Shown here: piece after piece, positions 41,969 through 52,133 of the stretch
Numbering within the stretch: position 1 is the stretch's first letter
Layout of the letters: every line of letters starts with the position of its first letter
Source: Streptomyces monomycini
Lineage (GTDB): Bacteria; Actinomycetota; Actinomycetes; Streptomycetales; Streptomycetaceae
Reading direction: 5' to 3'
Length of the DNA stretch: 64,000 nt
NCBI RefSeq assembly: GCF_022271435.1
Contig: NZ_JAFIQY010000033.1
Coordinates: 1 to 64,000, forward strand
Notes under the pieces: generated by a model
The model's input: the letters and a program-made list of their open reading frames with translations, nothing else
Databases searched by the model: none
Told to the model about the DNA's origin: nothing
Position numbers and translations under genes: made by a program

Positions 41969-42054
41969 GAGAACGCCCTGCCCCACTCGCCCCCTGACGC
42001 CAGGTCATACCCTGGTTATAGCTCGCATATGTGGTTACGGGGAGGCGGCAGGCT

Positions 42055-42420
42055 GTGAACTGGATCTGGTGGGTGTTCGCGTTCTTCATGGCGGGGGGTT
42101 TCGCGAAGGTCGCGGATGTCGGGCGGAAGGCGATGAGTACGCGGCACGCGCGGAAGATGGAGCGGCTGGAAGGCACGCGGCGCGAGCGGCTGGAGCTGGA
42201 GGCGGCGCAGCGGCCGCCAGAGGCGGTGTGCGGGTGTACGCACCATCTCGCCAAGCATGACAAGCAGGGCAGGTGCCATGAGGCGGTCCAGGTGCCGACG
42301 GCCTGGGACGCGGAGAAGAAGCCGGTCGCGTACGAGCCGGGGCAGTGCACCTGTCAGCAGTACGTCGGCCCGCAGCCCCTGTCGCAGGTGTTCGCGGAGG
42401 AGCTGACGGACCGGGCGTAG
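42055..42420 (+). CDS. small membrane protein with Cys/His zinc-type motif
   Basis: 121 aa. An N-terminal hydrophobic stretch (MNWIWWVFAFFMAGGF, 1-16) is followed by a charged helix (30-60, RKMERLEGTRRERLELEAAQ). The C-terminal half has CGCTHHLAKHDKQGRC and CTCQQYVGP, which could coordinate zinc. GTG 42055 follows GGGGAGGCGGCAGGCT. A pattern C-x-C-x-H...HD...C...C-x-C is known to me from uncharacterised actinomycete proteins. Function unknown. Confidence 0.75.
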   Translation: MNWIWWVFAFFMAGGFAKVADVGRKAMSTRHARKMERLEGTRRERLELEAAQRPPEAVCGCTHHLAKHDKQGRCHEAVQVPTAWDAEKKPVAYEPGQCTCQQYVGPQPLSQVFAEELTDRA

Positions 42421-42448
42421 GCGGCCTCAGGACCGGGCATAGGCGGCC

Positions 42449-43654
42449 TCAGCAGGCCGGTGCCGCGCGCCCCAGCAGCATCGTGGGCGCCCCGGCCACC
42501 CGCGTCAGGAACACCACGCAGGAGTTCGGCCCCGACAGCTTCAGCTTCTTGCGCAGTTCCTCGGGTTCGACGGCCGAGCCGCGTTTCTTGATGACGGCGA
42601 CGCCGACACCGCGTTCGCGCAGCAGCGCCCGGAGCTTCTTGACGTTGAACGGCAGCGTGTCGGTGATCTCGTACGCGGTGGCGTACGGGGTCGGGCGGTG
42701 CTCGTCGGCCGTGACGTAGGCGATGGTCGGGTCGATCAGGCGGCCGTCCACCTGCTGGGCGACCTCCACGACGAGGTGCGCGCGGATGACGGCGCCGTCC
42801 GGCTCGTACAGCCAGCGGCCGACCGGGCCCGGCTCGGGGTCCGGCAGGCCGGTGCCCAGCAGGAAGTCACCGGCGGGCAGGAGTGTGGCGCGGCGCGTGC
42901 CGGGCGCGGTGCCGAACCACAGGACGGCCTCCTTCACGTCGCCGCCGTCGGAGATCCACTCCGCCTCCGCCTCGTCGGGGACGACCTCGTGCGGGATGCC
43001 CGGCGCGATCTTCAGGGCGGCGTGCGGCGCCGTACGGGCGGCCTGGACGGCCCAGGACAGCGGCGGCGAGTACGCCTCCGGATCGAAGATCCGCCCACCG
43101 CGCCCGCCCCGGCCGCCGCGCCGTGCCGGGTCGACGAACACCGCGTCGTACGCCGAGGTGTCCACCTCGGTGACGTCCGCGCAGCGCACCTCGATCCGGT
43201 CGGCCAGCCCCAGCGCCTCCGCGTTGGCGCGGGCCGCCGCGCAGGTCAGCGGGTCGCGGTCGACGGCCAGCACGTGGATGCCGGCGCGGGCCAGGGCGAT
43301 GGCGTCGCCGCCGATGCCGGAGCACAGGTCGGCGAGCGTGCGGACGCCGAGGGCGGCGAGGCGGGTGGCGCGGTGGGCGGCGACCGTGCTGCGCGTGGAC
43401 TGTTCGACGCCGTTGGGCGTGAAGTACATGCGCGCGGCGTCCGCCCCGAACTTGGCCGCGGCGCGCTGGCGCAGCCGCGCCTGTCCCAGCGCGGCGGAGA
43501 CCAGCGGTGCCGGGTGGGCGCGCCGCAGCCGGGTCGCGGTCGCCAGTTCGTCGGCCGGGTCGTGGTCGCGCAGTTCGGCCAGCAGGGCCTGGCCTTCGGG
43601 CGTGTGCAGCGCGGAGAAGGAGTCGAGGTCGTTCGCCTGGTTCACCCGGTCCAT
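42449..43654 (-). CDS. class I SAM methyltransferase, THUMP-like
   Basis: 401 aa. SAM-binding core at about 110-185: LADLCSGIGGDAIALARAG (motif I), VLAVDRDPLTCAAARANAEALGL (motif II) and YDAVFVDPARR (motif IV). The C-terminal domain (about 300-401, LPFNVKKLRALLRERGVGVAVIKKRG) is the THUMP-like domain of this actinobacterial family, which suggests an RNA substrate. GTG/ATG choice: ATG 43654 is used. Confidence 0.85.
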   Translation of the reverse strand: MDRVNQANDLDSFSALHTPEGQALLAELRDHDPADELATATRLRRAHPAPLVSAALGQARLRQRAAAKFGADAARMYFTPNGVEQSTRSTVAAHRATRLAALGVRTLADLCSGIGGDAIALARAGIHVLAVDRDPLTCAAARANAEALGLADRIEVRCADVTEVDTSAYDAVFVDPARRGGRGGRGGRIFDPEAYSPPLSWAVQAARTAPHAALKIAPGIPHEVVPDEAEAEWISDGGDVKEAVLWFGTAPGTRRATLLPAGDFLLGTGLPDPEPGPVGRWLYEPDGAVIRAHLVVEVAQQVDGRLIDPTIAYVTADEHRPTPYATAYEITDTLPFNVKKLRALLRERGVGVAVIKKRGSAVEPEELRKKLKLSGPNSCVVFLTRVAGAPTMLLGRAAPAC

Positions 43655-43709
43655 TGTGGGCCAGCGCGCGCGGCGGGGAGCGGAGGGGGCCGGTGGTGAC
43701 GGGGCGCTG

Positions 43710-45308
43710 TCAGCCGCGTGAGCGGCGGGCGCGGCGGCCGTGGCCGGGGGTGCGGCCGCCGTCCCGGGGCAGGACCGGGGCGGGCAGGGCGGCCGGGTTC
43801 ACGCGGGGAGTGGCCTGGGTGGCGTCCAGGTCCACCGCGGCGCCCGCGGCGCGCCGTCCACGCCGCCCGCGCCGTCCGGTCGGCTCTCCCACCGGCTCAC
43901 GGCGGCGCTGCGCGCTGTCGCTGATGCGGATGAGCAGCGCGACCATGACCCAGTTCGCGACGAGCGAGGACCCGCCCTTGGCCAGGAAGGGCAGTGCCTT
44001 GCCGGTCAGGGGTATCAGCCCGGTGACGCCGCCCGCGACGACGAAGACCTGGAGCAGCAGCGAGCTGGCCAGGCCGACCGCCAGCAGCTTGCCGAAGGGG
44101 TCGCGGGCGAGGAGGCCGACGCGCAGGCCGCGCTGGGCGAGCAGGACGTACAGGAGCAGGACGGCCATCACGCCGGCGAGGCCCAGTTCCTCGCCGACGG
44201 TGGTGAGGATGAAGTCGCTGTTGCCCGCGAAGCCGATCAGTTCGGGGTGTCCCTGGCCCAGGCCCGTACCGCTGATGCCGCCGCTGCCGAAGCTGAACAG
44301 GGCCTGCGCGGCCTGCTCGGATATCAGGCCCGGCGGCCGCTCCTTCTCGGGCAGGAAGATGTCCATGGGGTGCAGCCAGGCCATCACCCGCCCCTTGACG
44401 TGTGGTTCGGTCGAGCCGACGACGGCGGCGCCGATCACCGCCATGGCCAGGCCGCACAGCACCCAGCTGGTGCGCTCGGTGGCCATGTAGAGGGTGATCA
44501 CGAAGAGGCCGAAGAAGATCAGCGAGGTGCCGAGGTCGCGTTCGAAGACCAGTACCAGGAGGCTGATGACCCAGATGGTGAAGATCGGTCCGAGCTGGCG
44601 GCCCGGCGGCAGCTGGACGCCCATGACGCGGCGTCCGGAGAGGGCGAGCGCGTCGCGGTTGAGCGTCAGGTAGCCCGCGAAGAACACCGCGATCATGATC
44701 TTCACGAACTCGCCGGGCTGCAACGACAGCGGCCCCACGAAGATCCACCGCTTGGCGCCGAACGTGTCACCGGGGAAGAACGCCGGGGCCATCAGCAGCA
44801 CCAGCGCGACGGCCATCGTCAGGTAGATGTACCGCTGGAGGAAGCGGTGGTCGCGCAGCAGCATCAGCGCGGCCGTACAGACCGCCACCCCGATGACCGT
44901 CCACACCAGCTGCCCGTCCGCTGCCGGGGTCATGTGCAGGCTGGGTTTGGCCGCGTACGTGATGTCGAGGCGGTTCAGCAGCACCAGGCCGATGCCGGAC
45001 AGCAGGGTGGCGAGCGGCAGGATCAGCGGGTCGGCGCGCGGCGCGAAGCGGCGCACGACCAGGTGCGGGACGAGCGCCATGAAGAAGGCGGCGGCGGCGA
45101 AGCCGGGCAGCCCGGCGGGCACCCGGCCGTTCATCGACAGACCGGTGTACGTGTAGCCGAAGACCGTGATCAGTACGGCGAAGGCGAGCAGCCACATCTC
45201 CGTACGCCGCCGGTTCGGGGCCTGGGCGAGAGCGGCGAACGTCATGGTGCGCTCGGCGTCGCTCTCCGGCCCCCCGAGGGGCCGGAGCGAGCTCGTCAGT
45301 CCACGCAC
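43710..45308 (-). CDS. SEDS family peptidoglycan glycosyltransferase (FtsW/RodA)
   Basis: 532 aa with about ten to twelve membrane helices. Polymerises lipid II at the membrane together with a class B PBP. The signatures FGAKRWIFVGPLSLQPGEFVK, FERDLGTSLIFFGLF, QAAQALFSFGSGGISGTGLGQG and ILTTVGEELGLAG contain the SEDS catalytic Asp region. The C-terminus is an Arg/Gly-rich cytoplasmic tail. GTG 45308 is chosen for the GGCGGAGG site just upstream, inside the LCP gene; ATG 45245 is the alternative. It lies downstream of and overlaps the LCP gene by 13 bp. No PBP gene is adjacent. Confidence 0.9.
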   Translation of the reverse strand: MRGLTSSLRPLGGPESDAERTMTFAALAQAPNRRRTEMWLLAFAVLITVFGYTYTGLSMNGRVPAGLPGFAAAAFFMALVPHLVVRRFAPRADPLILPLATLLSGIGLVLLNRLDITYAAKPSLHMTPAADGQLVWTVIGVAVCTAALMLLRDHRFLQRYIYLTMAVALVLLMAPAFFPGDTFGAKRWIFVGPLSLQPGEFVKIMIAVFFAGYLTLNRDALALSGRRVMGVQLPPGRQLGPIFTIWVISLLVLVFERDLGTSLIFFGLFVITLYMATERTSWVLCGLAMAVIGAAVVGSTEPHVKGRVMAWLHPMDIFLPEKERPPGLISEQAAQALFSFGSGGISGTGLGQGHPELIGFAGNSDFILTTVGEELGLAGVMAVLLLYVLLAQRGLRVGLLARDPFGKLLAVGLASSLLLQVFVVAGGVTGLIPLTGKALPFLAKGGSSLVANWVMVALLIRISDSAQRRREPVGEPTGRRGRRGRRAAGAAVDLDATQATPRVNPAALPAPVLPRDGGRTPGHGRRARRSRG

Positions 45309-46582
45309 GGGATGCCTCCGCCGTCCATCATGGGAGCCGTCTGCCCGGAACCTTCCGCTCCGGGGCCGGACTCCACCGTCGAGGAGGAAGACGAGGGTGA
45401 CGGTTGCAGGGTTCCCACAGCCGACCGGGGTGCGACAGACCCGCCATCGGGCGCGTCGCCGCTGGTGGGAGCGGCGGAACGGTCGGCCTCCGGCCTGGTT
45501 TCGCGGGCGACGAGCCGCCGTATCTTGTCCGGATCCACCCGGTTCACGTCCTCACCGTGATGCGTGGCGAAGCCCTCCACGGGCAGCGTGGTGAATCGTA
45601 CATTCCCTCCCGAAAGGTTCTTCGCCTGCTGGAGGAACGACAGCAGGTCCCAGCCCTCGTCGATCACCAGGTCCTGCTTCGCGACATCCGTCAGCTTCAG
45701 CAGCCGCAGCGGGTCGGTGAAGGTGCCGGCCGAGTTCAGCTTGTGCGTGGCGGAGGCGAGGAACGCCTGCTGGCGGCGCGTACGGTCCAGGTCGCCCGCG
45801 GGCAGCCCGTGCCGCTGCCGTACAAAGGCCAGCGACTGCGGCCCGTCGAGCGTCTGCCGCCCGGCCGGGAAGTCGGCACCCGAGTACCGGTCCCGCACCG
45901 CGTGCTTCAGGCACACCGGTACGCCGTCGAGCGCGTCCGCGATGTGCAGGAACCCCACCAGGTTCACCTCGGCGAAGTGGTCGACCGGCACGCCGAGGAA
46001 GGCACGCACCGTCGCGATCTGGGCCCGCCGCCCGGCCTCCCGGCCCTCGTGCTCCAGCCGGTCGTGATCGGTGACGCCCTGCCGCGCCAGCCGCTCCTCC
46101 GTCGCGGCCTTGGCCAGCCCGTACGCCTTCTTGATCTTGTCCTTGCCGTGCCCCGGGATGTCCACGAGATCGTCGCGGGGAATCGAGAACGCAGTGGCCC
46201 GCCCCCCGCCGGCAGGCACATGCAGCAGCATCAGCGTGTTGGTGTTGTAACCGCCGATGTCGGACGAGGCGCCCGCGTGCAGCTTCGCCAGCACGTCCTT
46301 CGGCAGGTCGTTCCCGTTCTGGTCCTTACGGCTGTCCAGCCCCATCAGCAGGATGTTGACCGCCCCGCCGGACGATCTGGGCGCCCCGTCGCCGAGCGCC
46401 CGCGACGAGCCGATCCGCGCGGCGAGATCCTGGTAGAAGTACCAGCCGGCGCCCGCCGTACCCAGCAGGAGCACGGCGACGCACAGGGCCAGCCTGCGCA
46501 ACACGACACGACGCCGGGACCGGTGCCGGCGCCCTCGCGGGCGGACGGTGTCCGGAGCGGTGGGCCTACGACGGTGCTTCAT
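45296..46582 (-). CDS. LytR-CpsA-Psr (LCP) family ligase
   Basis: 428 aa. An Arg-rich cytoplasmic N-terminus (1-22) and one membrane helix (about 24-46, VVLRRLALCVAVLLLGTAGAGWYFY) precede an extracellular LCP domain: NILLMGLDSRKD, TLMLLHVPAGGGRATAFSIPRDDLVDIPGHG and QSLAFVRQRHGL carry the conserved Asp/Arg residues. LCP enzymes attach wall glycopolymers (teichoic acid or capsule) to peptidoglycan. A Ser/Pro-rich C-terminal tail ends in IPCVD. ATG 46582 is used; GTG 46606 would add eight residues. It overlaps the SEDS gene. Confidence 0.9.
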   Translation of the reverse strand: MKHRRRPTAPDTVRPRGRRHRSRRRVVLRRLALCVAVLLLGTAGAGWYFYQDLAARIGSSRALGDGAPRSSGGAVNILLMGLDSRKDQNGNDLPKDVLAKLHAGASSDIGGYNTNTLMLLHVPAGGGRATAFSIPRDDLVDIPGHGKDKIKKAYGLAKAATEERLARQGVTDHDRLEHEGREAGRRAQIATVRAFLGVPVDHFAEVNLVGFLHIADALDGVPVCLKHAVRDRYSGADFPAGRQTLDGPQSLAFVRQRHGLPAGDLDRTRRQQAFLASATHKLNSAGTFTDPLRLLKLTDVAKQDLVIDEGWDLLSFLQQAKNLSGGNVRFTTLPVEGFATHHGEDVNRVDPDKIRRLVARETRPEADRSAAPTSGDAPDGGSVAPRSAVGTLQPSPSSSSSTVESGPGAEGSGQTAPMMDGGGIPCVD

Positions 46583-46669
46583 CCGACCAGGCTGGCGGCC
46601 CGCCACTGAAGAAAGTCTGAAAGTCCTGAAGAGCCGCTCAGGAGCAGCCCCTCAGCCCGGCCGCCCCCG

Positions 46670-48139
46670 TCAGGAGCTCCCGGACCGCCCCTGCCCACCA
46701 GGCGGTACGGGCAACACGAGCACAAAGCGGGCACCGGCGCGCCCGTCCTCCCGCGCCCGCACGGTCAGATCCCCGCCGTGCGCGCGGGCGACCCCCCGGG
46801 CGATGGCCAGCCCCAGCCCCGTACCGCCGGTCTCCCGGTCACGCGCCGCGTCGAGCCGGGCGAACCGCTCGAAGACCTTGCCCCGGTCCGCCTCCGGAAC
46901 ACCGGGCCCGTCATCCACCACTTCCAGCACGGCCCGACCGGCGGCACCCTCGTGCCCACCCCCCTCCCTCCACGCCACGACCCGCACCTCGGACGCCGCA
47001 TACCGCAGCGCGTTGTCGACCAGATTGGTCAGCAGGCGCTCCAGCTGCGCCGGATCACCCCGCACGGGAACGGGCTCACCCGCCTCGACGACCAGCCGCG
47101 GCCCGCCGCCCACCGGACGGCGCGCGGCCTCCTCCGCCGCCAGCAGCGCCAGATCCACCGGCTCCGCGCCCCGCGAGGCATGCGCGTCGAGCCGCGCGAG
47201 AAGCAGCAGGTCGGCGGCGATCCGCTGTAGACGCTCGGTGTCCCGGAGCGCCGCGCGTACGGACTTCTGATGCTCACCGTCGCCGCCGGCCCCGCCCGCG
47301 AGCGCCACCTCCAGCCGGGACCGCACCGCCGCGATCGGATTGCGCAGCTCGTGCGACGCGTCCGCGACGAACTGGCGCTGCCGGGTGACGGCCTGCTCCA
47401 GCCGGTCCAGGGTGGCGTTGACCGTACGGGCCATCAGCGCGATCTCGTCACCGCCCGCCGGGTCCGGCACCCGCCGGTCCAGCTCGCTCTCGCTGACGGC
47501 GGCCAGCTCGGTCCTGATGGCGGTCACCGGGCGCAGCGCCAGGCCCGTCACCGCCCACGCGATGGCGGCGGCCAGCGCGATCAGCGGCGGGGCGCTGGCC
47601 AGCAGGGCCACGCCGATGGCGTGGGTCGCGTCGTCCACGTCCGAGAGCACGGTCACGGCGTACACGTACCGCTCCTGCCCGCTGCCGCCGGGCGGCGACG
47701 CCCGGACCACCACCACGTCCGCGCGCGTACCGCCCGCCGCCGCGGCGGGCGAGCCGGTCAGCACGCGGTCGGCGGAATCCTGGCCCGGCGACGGCCGCAA
47801 GCCCCGCAACTCGGCGGCCAGCGGGTCGGCGGTACGGAGACTGGTCGCGACGACCTGCCCCGCCGCGTCCAGAACCAGCACCAGGTCGACGCCCTCGGCG
47901 GGCGAAGGCAGCACCTCCGGCAGGGCACCCGTGTCCGCCTGCGCGGCGACCTTACGGGCGGCCACTTCCGTACGACTGGTGGTGTTGTCCAGAAGATTCG
48001 CCCGCAACAACACGTACAGCCAGCCACCCCCGACGGCCAGTACGAGGCCCATCGCGAGCGCCGCGGCCGCGGCGGTGCGGCCGCGCATGGAAGCGGGCCC
48101 GGCCCGGAACCGGGCCCGACGGCGGTTCTCAGCCGTCAT
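46670..48139 (-). CDS. sensor histidine kinase
   Basis: 489 aa membrane sensor. TM1 at about 25-45 and TM2 at about 174-200 enclose an extracellular domain of about 130 aa. HAMP (201-253) follows, then the H-box with H263 (VADASHELRNP), N-box NLVDNALRYA, and G-boxes DDGPGVPE and GGTGLGLAIA. ATG 48139 overlaps the response regulator gene end by 11 bp, so the pair is coupled. Signal unknown. Confidence 0.93.
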   Translation of the reverse strand: MTAENRRRARFRAGPASMRGRTAAAAALAMGLVLAVGGGWLYVLLRANLLDNTTSRTEVAARKVAAQADTGALPEVLPSPAEGVDLVLVLDAAGQVVATSLRTADPLAAELRGLRPSPGQDSADRVLTGSPAAAAGGTRADVVVVRASPPGGSGQERYVYAVTVLSDVDDATHAIGVALLASAPPLIALAAAIAWAVTGLALRPVTAIRTELAAVSESELDRRVPDPAGGDEIALMARTVNATLDRLEQAVTRQRQFVADASHELRNPIAAVRSRLEVALAGGAGGDGEHQKSVRAALRDTERLQRIAADLLLLARLDAHASRGAEPVDLALLAAEEAARRPVGGGPRLVVEAGEPVPVRGDPAQLERLLTNLVDNALRYAASEVRVVAWREGGGHEGAAGRAVLEVVDDGPGVPEADRGKVFERFARLDAARDRETGGTGLGLAIARGVARAHGGDLTVRAREDGRAGARFVLVLPVPPGGQGRSGSS

Positions 48140-48809
48140 CGGGCGCCATCCGGTACCCCGTGCCGTGCACCGTACGGATGGAATGGCGGCCGAACGGCAC
48201 GTCCACCTTCTTGCGCAGCGACGAGACGTACACCTCGACGATGTTCGGGTCCACGTCGGCCGGCGAGTCCCACACCTCGTCGAGAATGTCCCGCTTGGCG
48301 ACCGCCTGCCCCTCGCCCGCCATGAGACAGCGCAGCACACCCAGCTCGCGGGCGGTCAGCTCGATCTCGGTATCGCCACGACGACAGCGCCGGGCATCGG
48401 CGTCCAGTGTGAGATCACCGCTCTGCAAGGTGCGCGGCCGCTCGGCAGCACGCCCACGCCGGGTGAGCGCCCGCAGCCGGGCCAGCAGCACGACAAACGA
48501 AAACGGCTTGGTCAGATAGTCATCGGCGCCCGCGTCCAGCCCTTCGGCCACGTCGTACTCGCCGTCCTTGGCGGTCAGCATCAGCACCGGCGTCCAGTCG
48601 TCCCGACGCCGCAGCCGCCCACAGATCTCGTACCCGCTGGGCCCCGGCAGCATCACATCCAGCACGATCGCGTCATACGCCCCGGCCAGCGCCAACTCCA
48701 GCCCCCGATGCCCGTCCCGGGCCACATCCACCCAGTGCCCCTCAGCAGCCAGCCCCCGCCGCAAGGAGTCGGCAAGCCCCTCTTCGTCCTCCACGACCAG
48801 TATGTGCAT
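48129..48809 (-). CDS. OmpR-family response regulator
   Basis: 226 aa. Receiver domain with phospho-acceptor D51 (DAIVLDVMLPGPSG), acidic pocket EDEE and MLTAKDG (conserved Thr/Lys). A winged-helix DNA-binding domain follows (about 130-224, ELTARELGVLRCLMAGEGQAV; VYVSSLRKKVDVPFG; VHGTGYRM). Partner of the adjacent kinase; the pair sits next to wall-assembly genes, which may be its targets. Confidence 0.95.
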   Translation of the reverse strand: MHILVVEDEEGLADSLRRGLAAEGHWVDVARDGHRGLELALAGAYDAIVLDVMLPGPSGYEICGRLRRRDDWTPVLMLTAKDGEYDVAEGLDAGADDYLTKPFSFVVLLARLRALTRRGRAAERPRTLQSGDLTLDADARRCRRGDTEIELTARELGVLRCLMAGEGQAVAKRDILDEVWDSPADVDPNIVEVYVSSLRKKVDVPFGRHSIRTVHGTGYRMAPDDG

Positions 48810-49477
48810 GAACCCATTGTCATGGTTCGGCCCTATTCCCGGGGGCGTGTGGGGGCGCGCGTCCTGCGCAAAAGGTCCGGTGGGTGGGGGCTCGGGGGCA
48901 CTCCGGGGTCACTCTCCCCCAGCCTCCGGCCGGGGGTGCTCCCACAGCATCCTTTAGCTTCAGTGAATCCCAGGCGTTGGCCAGCGTGCGGACTGCCTGC
49001 GGGGAGACCCCTGCGTACCCCCGAGCCCTGGCCGTCCGGCGACTATCCGAACGATCGGGCTGGGGATTTCACAAGCCAAGACAGACGCGAGCCCCTGGCA
49101 TACGGCCAGGCCAGCCCAGCCGCCCTACCGCCATCCACCCCGTGCGGCTCTCCACCAGGTGGGCGGGCACCAGGGTGATCGTTCTTTTTCTTCCCCCCAC
49201 CGACCTAGCCTCGCCAATCCGGCCGGAGGGGGCGCGTAGGGGGCCATCCCCGCAGGCAGCCGGGAGCCCCCGGTTCACCAACACACCCTGGGCGACGTAC
49301 ACGGTGCCGAGGAGTTGGCCCCCTGCGCGCCCCCGCCCCACAACGAACCCATGCGAGCCAAACGTCAACCCACCACCCCCGCGCGAAGCGCACCACAAAC
49401 CCAGGATTGCCAAGCCCCCCACCTGGGCAAGGTGCCCCCGTGCCAGCACCCCCCCCGAAAGACGCGCCGAAGGCGCA
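48810..49477. other. gene-poor tract with possible relic
   Basis: No intact gene in about 670 bp before the groES control region. At about 48898-48947 is a GC block (CCCCCAGCCTCCGGCCGGGGGTGCTCCCA) that I recall as a repeat in Streptomyces. On the minus strand at about 49055-48950 one frame reads GYAGVSPQAVRTLANAWDSL, which looks like protein sequence but lacks a start and a continuing domain. It may be a decayed gene or mobile-element fragment. Confidence 0.4.
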
Positions 49478-49504
49478 TTGGCACTCCGCTTGACCGAGTG
49501 CTAA
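49478..49504. promoter_or_regulatory. CIRCE operator 1 (HrcA)
   Basis: TTGGCACTC, 9 bp, GAGTGCTAA matches the CIRCE consensus (TTAGCACTC-N9-GAGTGCTAA) with one mismatch. HrcA binds CIRCE to repress groESL until heat shock. It overlaps the -35 of the groES promoter. Confidence 0.92.
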
Positions 49505-49518
49505 CCGCGTCATAGTCT
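49490..49518 (+). promoter_or_regulatory. groES-groEL1 promoter
   Basis: TTGACC (49490-49495), 17 bp and TAGTCT (49513-49518) form a strong HrdB-type promoter. The -35 lies inside CIRCE 1, and CIRCE 2 starts 6 bp after the -10, so HrcA would block polymerase binding. Confidence 0.8.
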
Positions 49519-49523
49519 CGGCT

Positions 49524-49550
49524 CTGGCACTCTCCACCGGGGAGTGCCAA
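49524..49550. promoter_or_regulatory. CIRCE operator 2 (HrcA)
   Basis: CTGGCACTC, 9 bp, GAGTGCCAA is a second CIRCE, symmetric in the TGGCACTC/GAGTGCCA core. Centre-to-centre distance to CIRCE 1 is 46 bp. Confidence 0.88.
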
Positions 49551-49650
49551 ACACAGCGACGGGCAGGTCCGGCACCCGCGACGACGGATCGACCTGGTCG
49601 CCACCTCAGACAGTTAACCCCGTGAGATCTCCGAAGGGGGAGGTCGGATC

Positions 49651-49959
49651 GTGACGACCGCCAGCTCCAAGGTTGCCATCAAGCCGCTCGAGGACCGCAT
49701 CGTGGTCCAGCCGCTCGACGCCGAGCAGACCACGGCTTCGGGCCTGGTCATTCCCGACACCGCGAAGGAGAAGCCCCAGGAGGGCGCCGTCCTCGCCGTG
49801 GGTCCGGGCCGCTTCGAGAACGGCGAGCGCCTGCCGCTCGACGTCCAGGTGGGTGACGTCGTTCTCTACAGCAAGTACGGCGGCACCGAGGTGAAGTACA
49901 ACGGCGACGAGTACCTCGTCCTCTCGGCGCGCGACGTGCTCGCGATCATCGAGAAGTAA
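49651..49959 (+). CDS. groES: co-chaperonin GroES
   Basis: 102 aa heptameric lid of the GroEL chamber. KPLEDRIVVQPLDAEQTTASGLVIPDTAKEKPQEG includes the mobile loop, and VLYSKYGGTEVKYNGDEYLVL is the usual C-terminal part. GTG 49651 follows GGGGGAGG. First gene of the heat-shock operon. Confidence 0.97.
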   Translation: MTTASSKVAIKPLEDRIVVQPLDAEQTTASGLVIPDTAKEKPQEGAVLAVGPGRFENGERLPLDVQVGDVVLYSKYGGTEVKYNGDEYLVLSARDVLAIIEK

Positions 49960-49980
49960 TTCACCGAAGATTGCCTTGAT

Positions 49981-50028
49981 CTGCGCCCCTGGTTCCCGCG
50001 TCTAAACAACCGGTTTCCCGGGGCGCAG
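49981..50028 (+). promoter_or_regulatory. stem-loop between groES and groEL1
   Basis: CTGCGCCCC (49981-49989) and GGGGCGCAG (50020-50028) form a perfect 9-bp stem with a 30-base loop, in the 103-bp gap. It could be a processing or partial termination site setting the groES to groEL1 ratio. Confidence 0.55.
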
Positions 50029-50062
50029 TTCGTTGCAGAGAACGACTAAGGACACGTAACTC

Positions 50063-51685
<1,623 letters not shown>

Positions 51686-51702
51686 GGCAGCTCACAGCCG
51701 TT

Positions 51703-51738
51703 CGAGGCCCGGCCCCCTTTCGAGGGGACCGGGCCTCG
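51703..51738 (+). terminator. terminator after groEL1
   Basis: CGAGGCCCGG (51703-51712) and CCGGGCCTCG (51729-51738) pair perfectly, extended inward by CCCC/GGGG around TTTCGA. It lies 17 bp after the stop. Confidence 0.85.
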
Positions 51739-51762
51739 TCCCGTTGACGGGGCTCCCCGCCG

Positions 51763-52128
51763 TCACCCCGCGGAGCCGTCGGCGAGCGCCGCCCGGACGA
51801 TACGGACCGCCTCGTCGGTGTCGATGCTGGCGCGGGCGACGACGGCGGCGAACTCGGCGGCGGCGCGGCGAGCCCGTTCGCGTCCCTTCTCGCCGGCCGC
51901 TGACACGAACGATCCGGCCGCTCCGCGGGTCTCGATCAGCCCCGCCTCCTCCAGTTCCCGGTAGGACCGGCCGACGGTGTTGGCGGCCAGGCCGAGGTCC
52001 GCGGCCAGGCGTCGGATGGCCGGCAGCCGGGTGCCCACGGCCAGTGTGCGGTCCTGGATCTGCCGGGCGAGCTGGGCCCGGAGCTGCTCGAACGGCGGGA
52101 CGGGGGAGGCCGGGTCGATGACGATCAT
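51763..52128 (-). CDS. GntR-family regulator, YtrA subfamily
   Basis: 121 aa. Winged HTH at about 10-75 (PFEQLRAQLARQIQDRTLAVGTRLPAIRRLAADLGLAANTV; YRELEEAGLIETRGAAGSFV) with only a short C-terminal helix region. This is the hallmark of YtrA-type GntR repressors, which control adjacent membrane or ABC genes. It lies 5 bp after the membrane protein gene, and GGTGAG upstream of ATG 52128 overlaps that stop. Confidence 0.9.
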   Translation of the reverse strand: MIVIDPASPVPPFEQLRAQLARQIQDRTLAVGTRLPAIRRLAADLGLAANTVGRSYRELEEAGLIETRGAAGSFVSAAGEKGRERARRAAAEFAAVVARASIDTDEAVRIVRAALADGSAG

Positions 52129-52133
52129 CGGTC

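Noticed and set aside
49069..49449. 126-codon minus-strand frame upstream of groES
   Set aside because: Composition is unlike the neighbours and no motif is seen; treated as part of the gene-poor tract.
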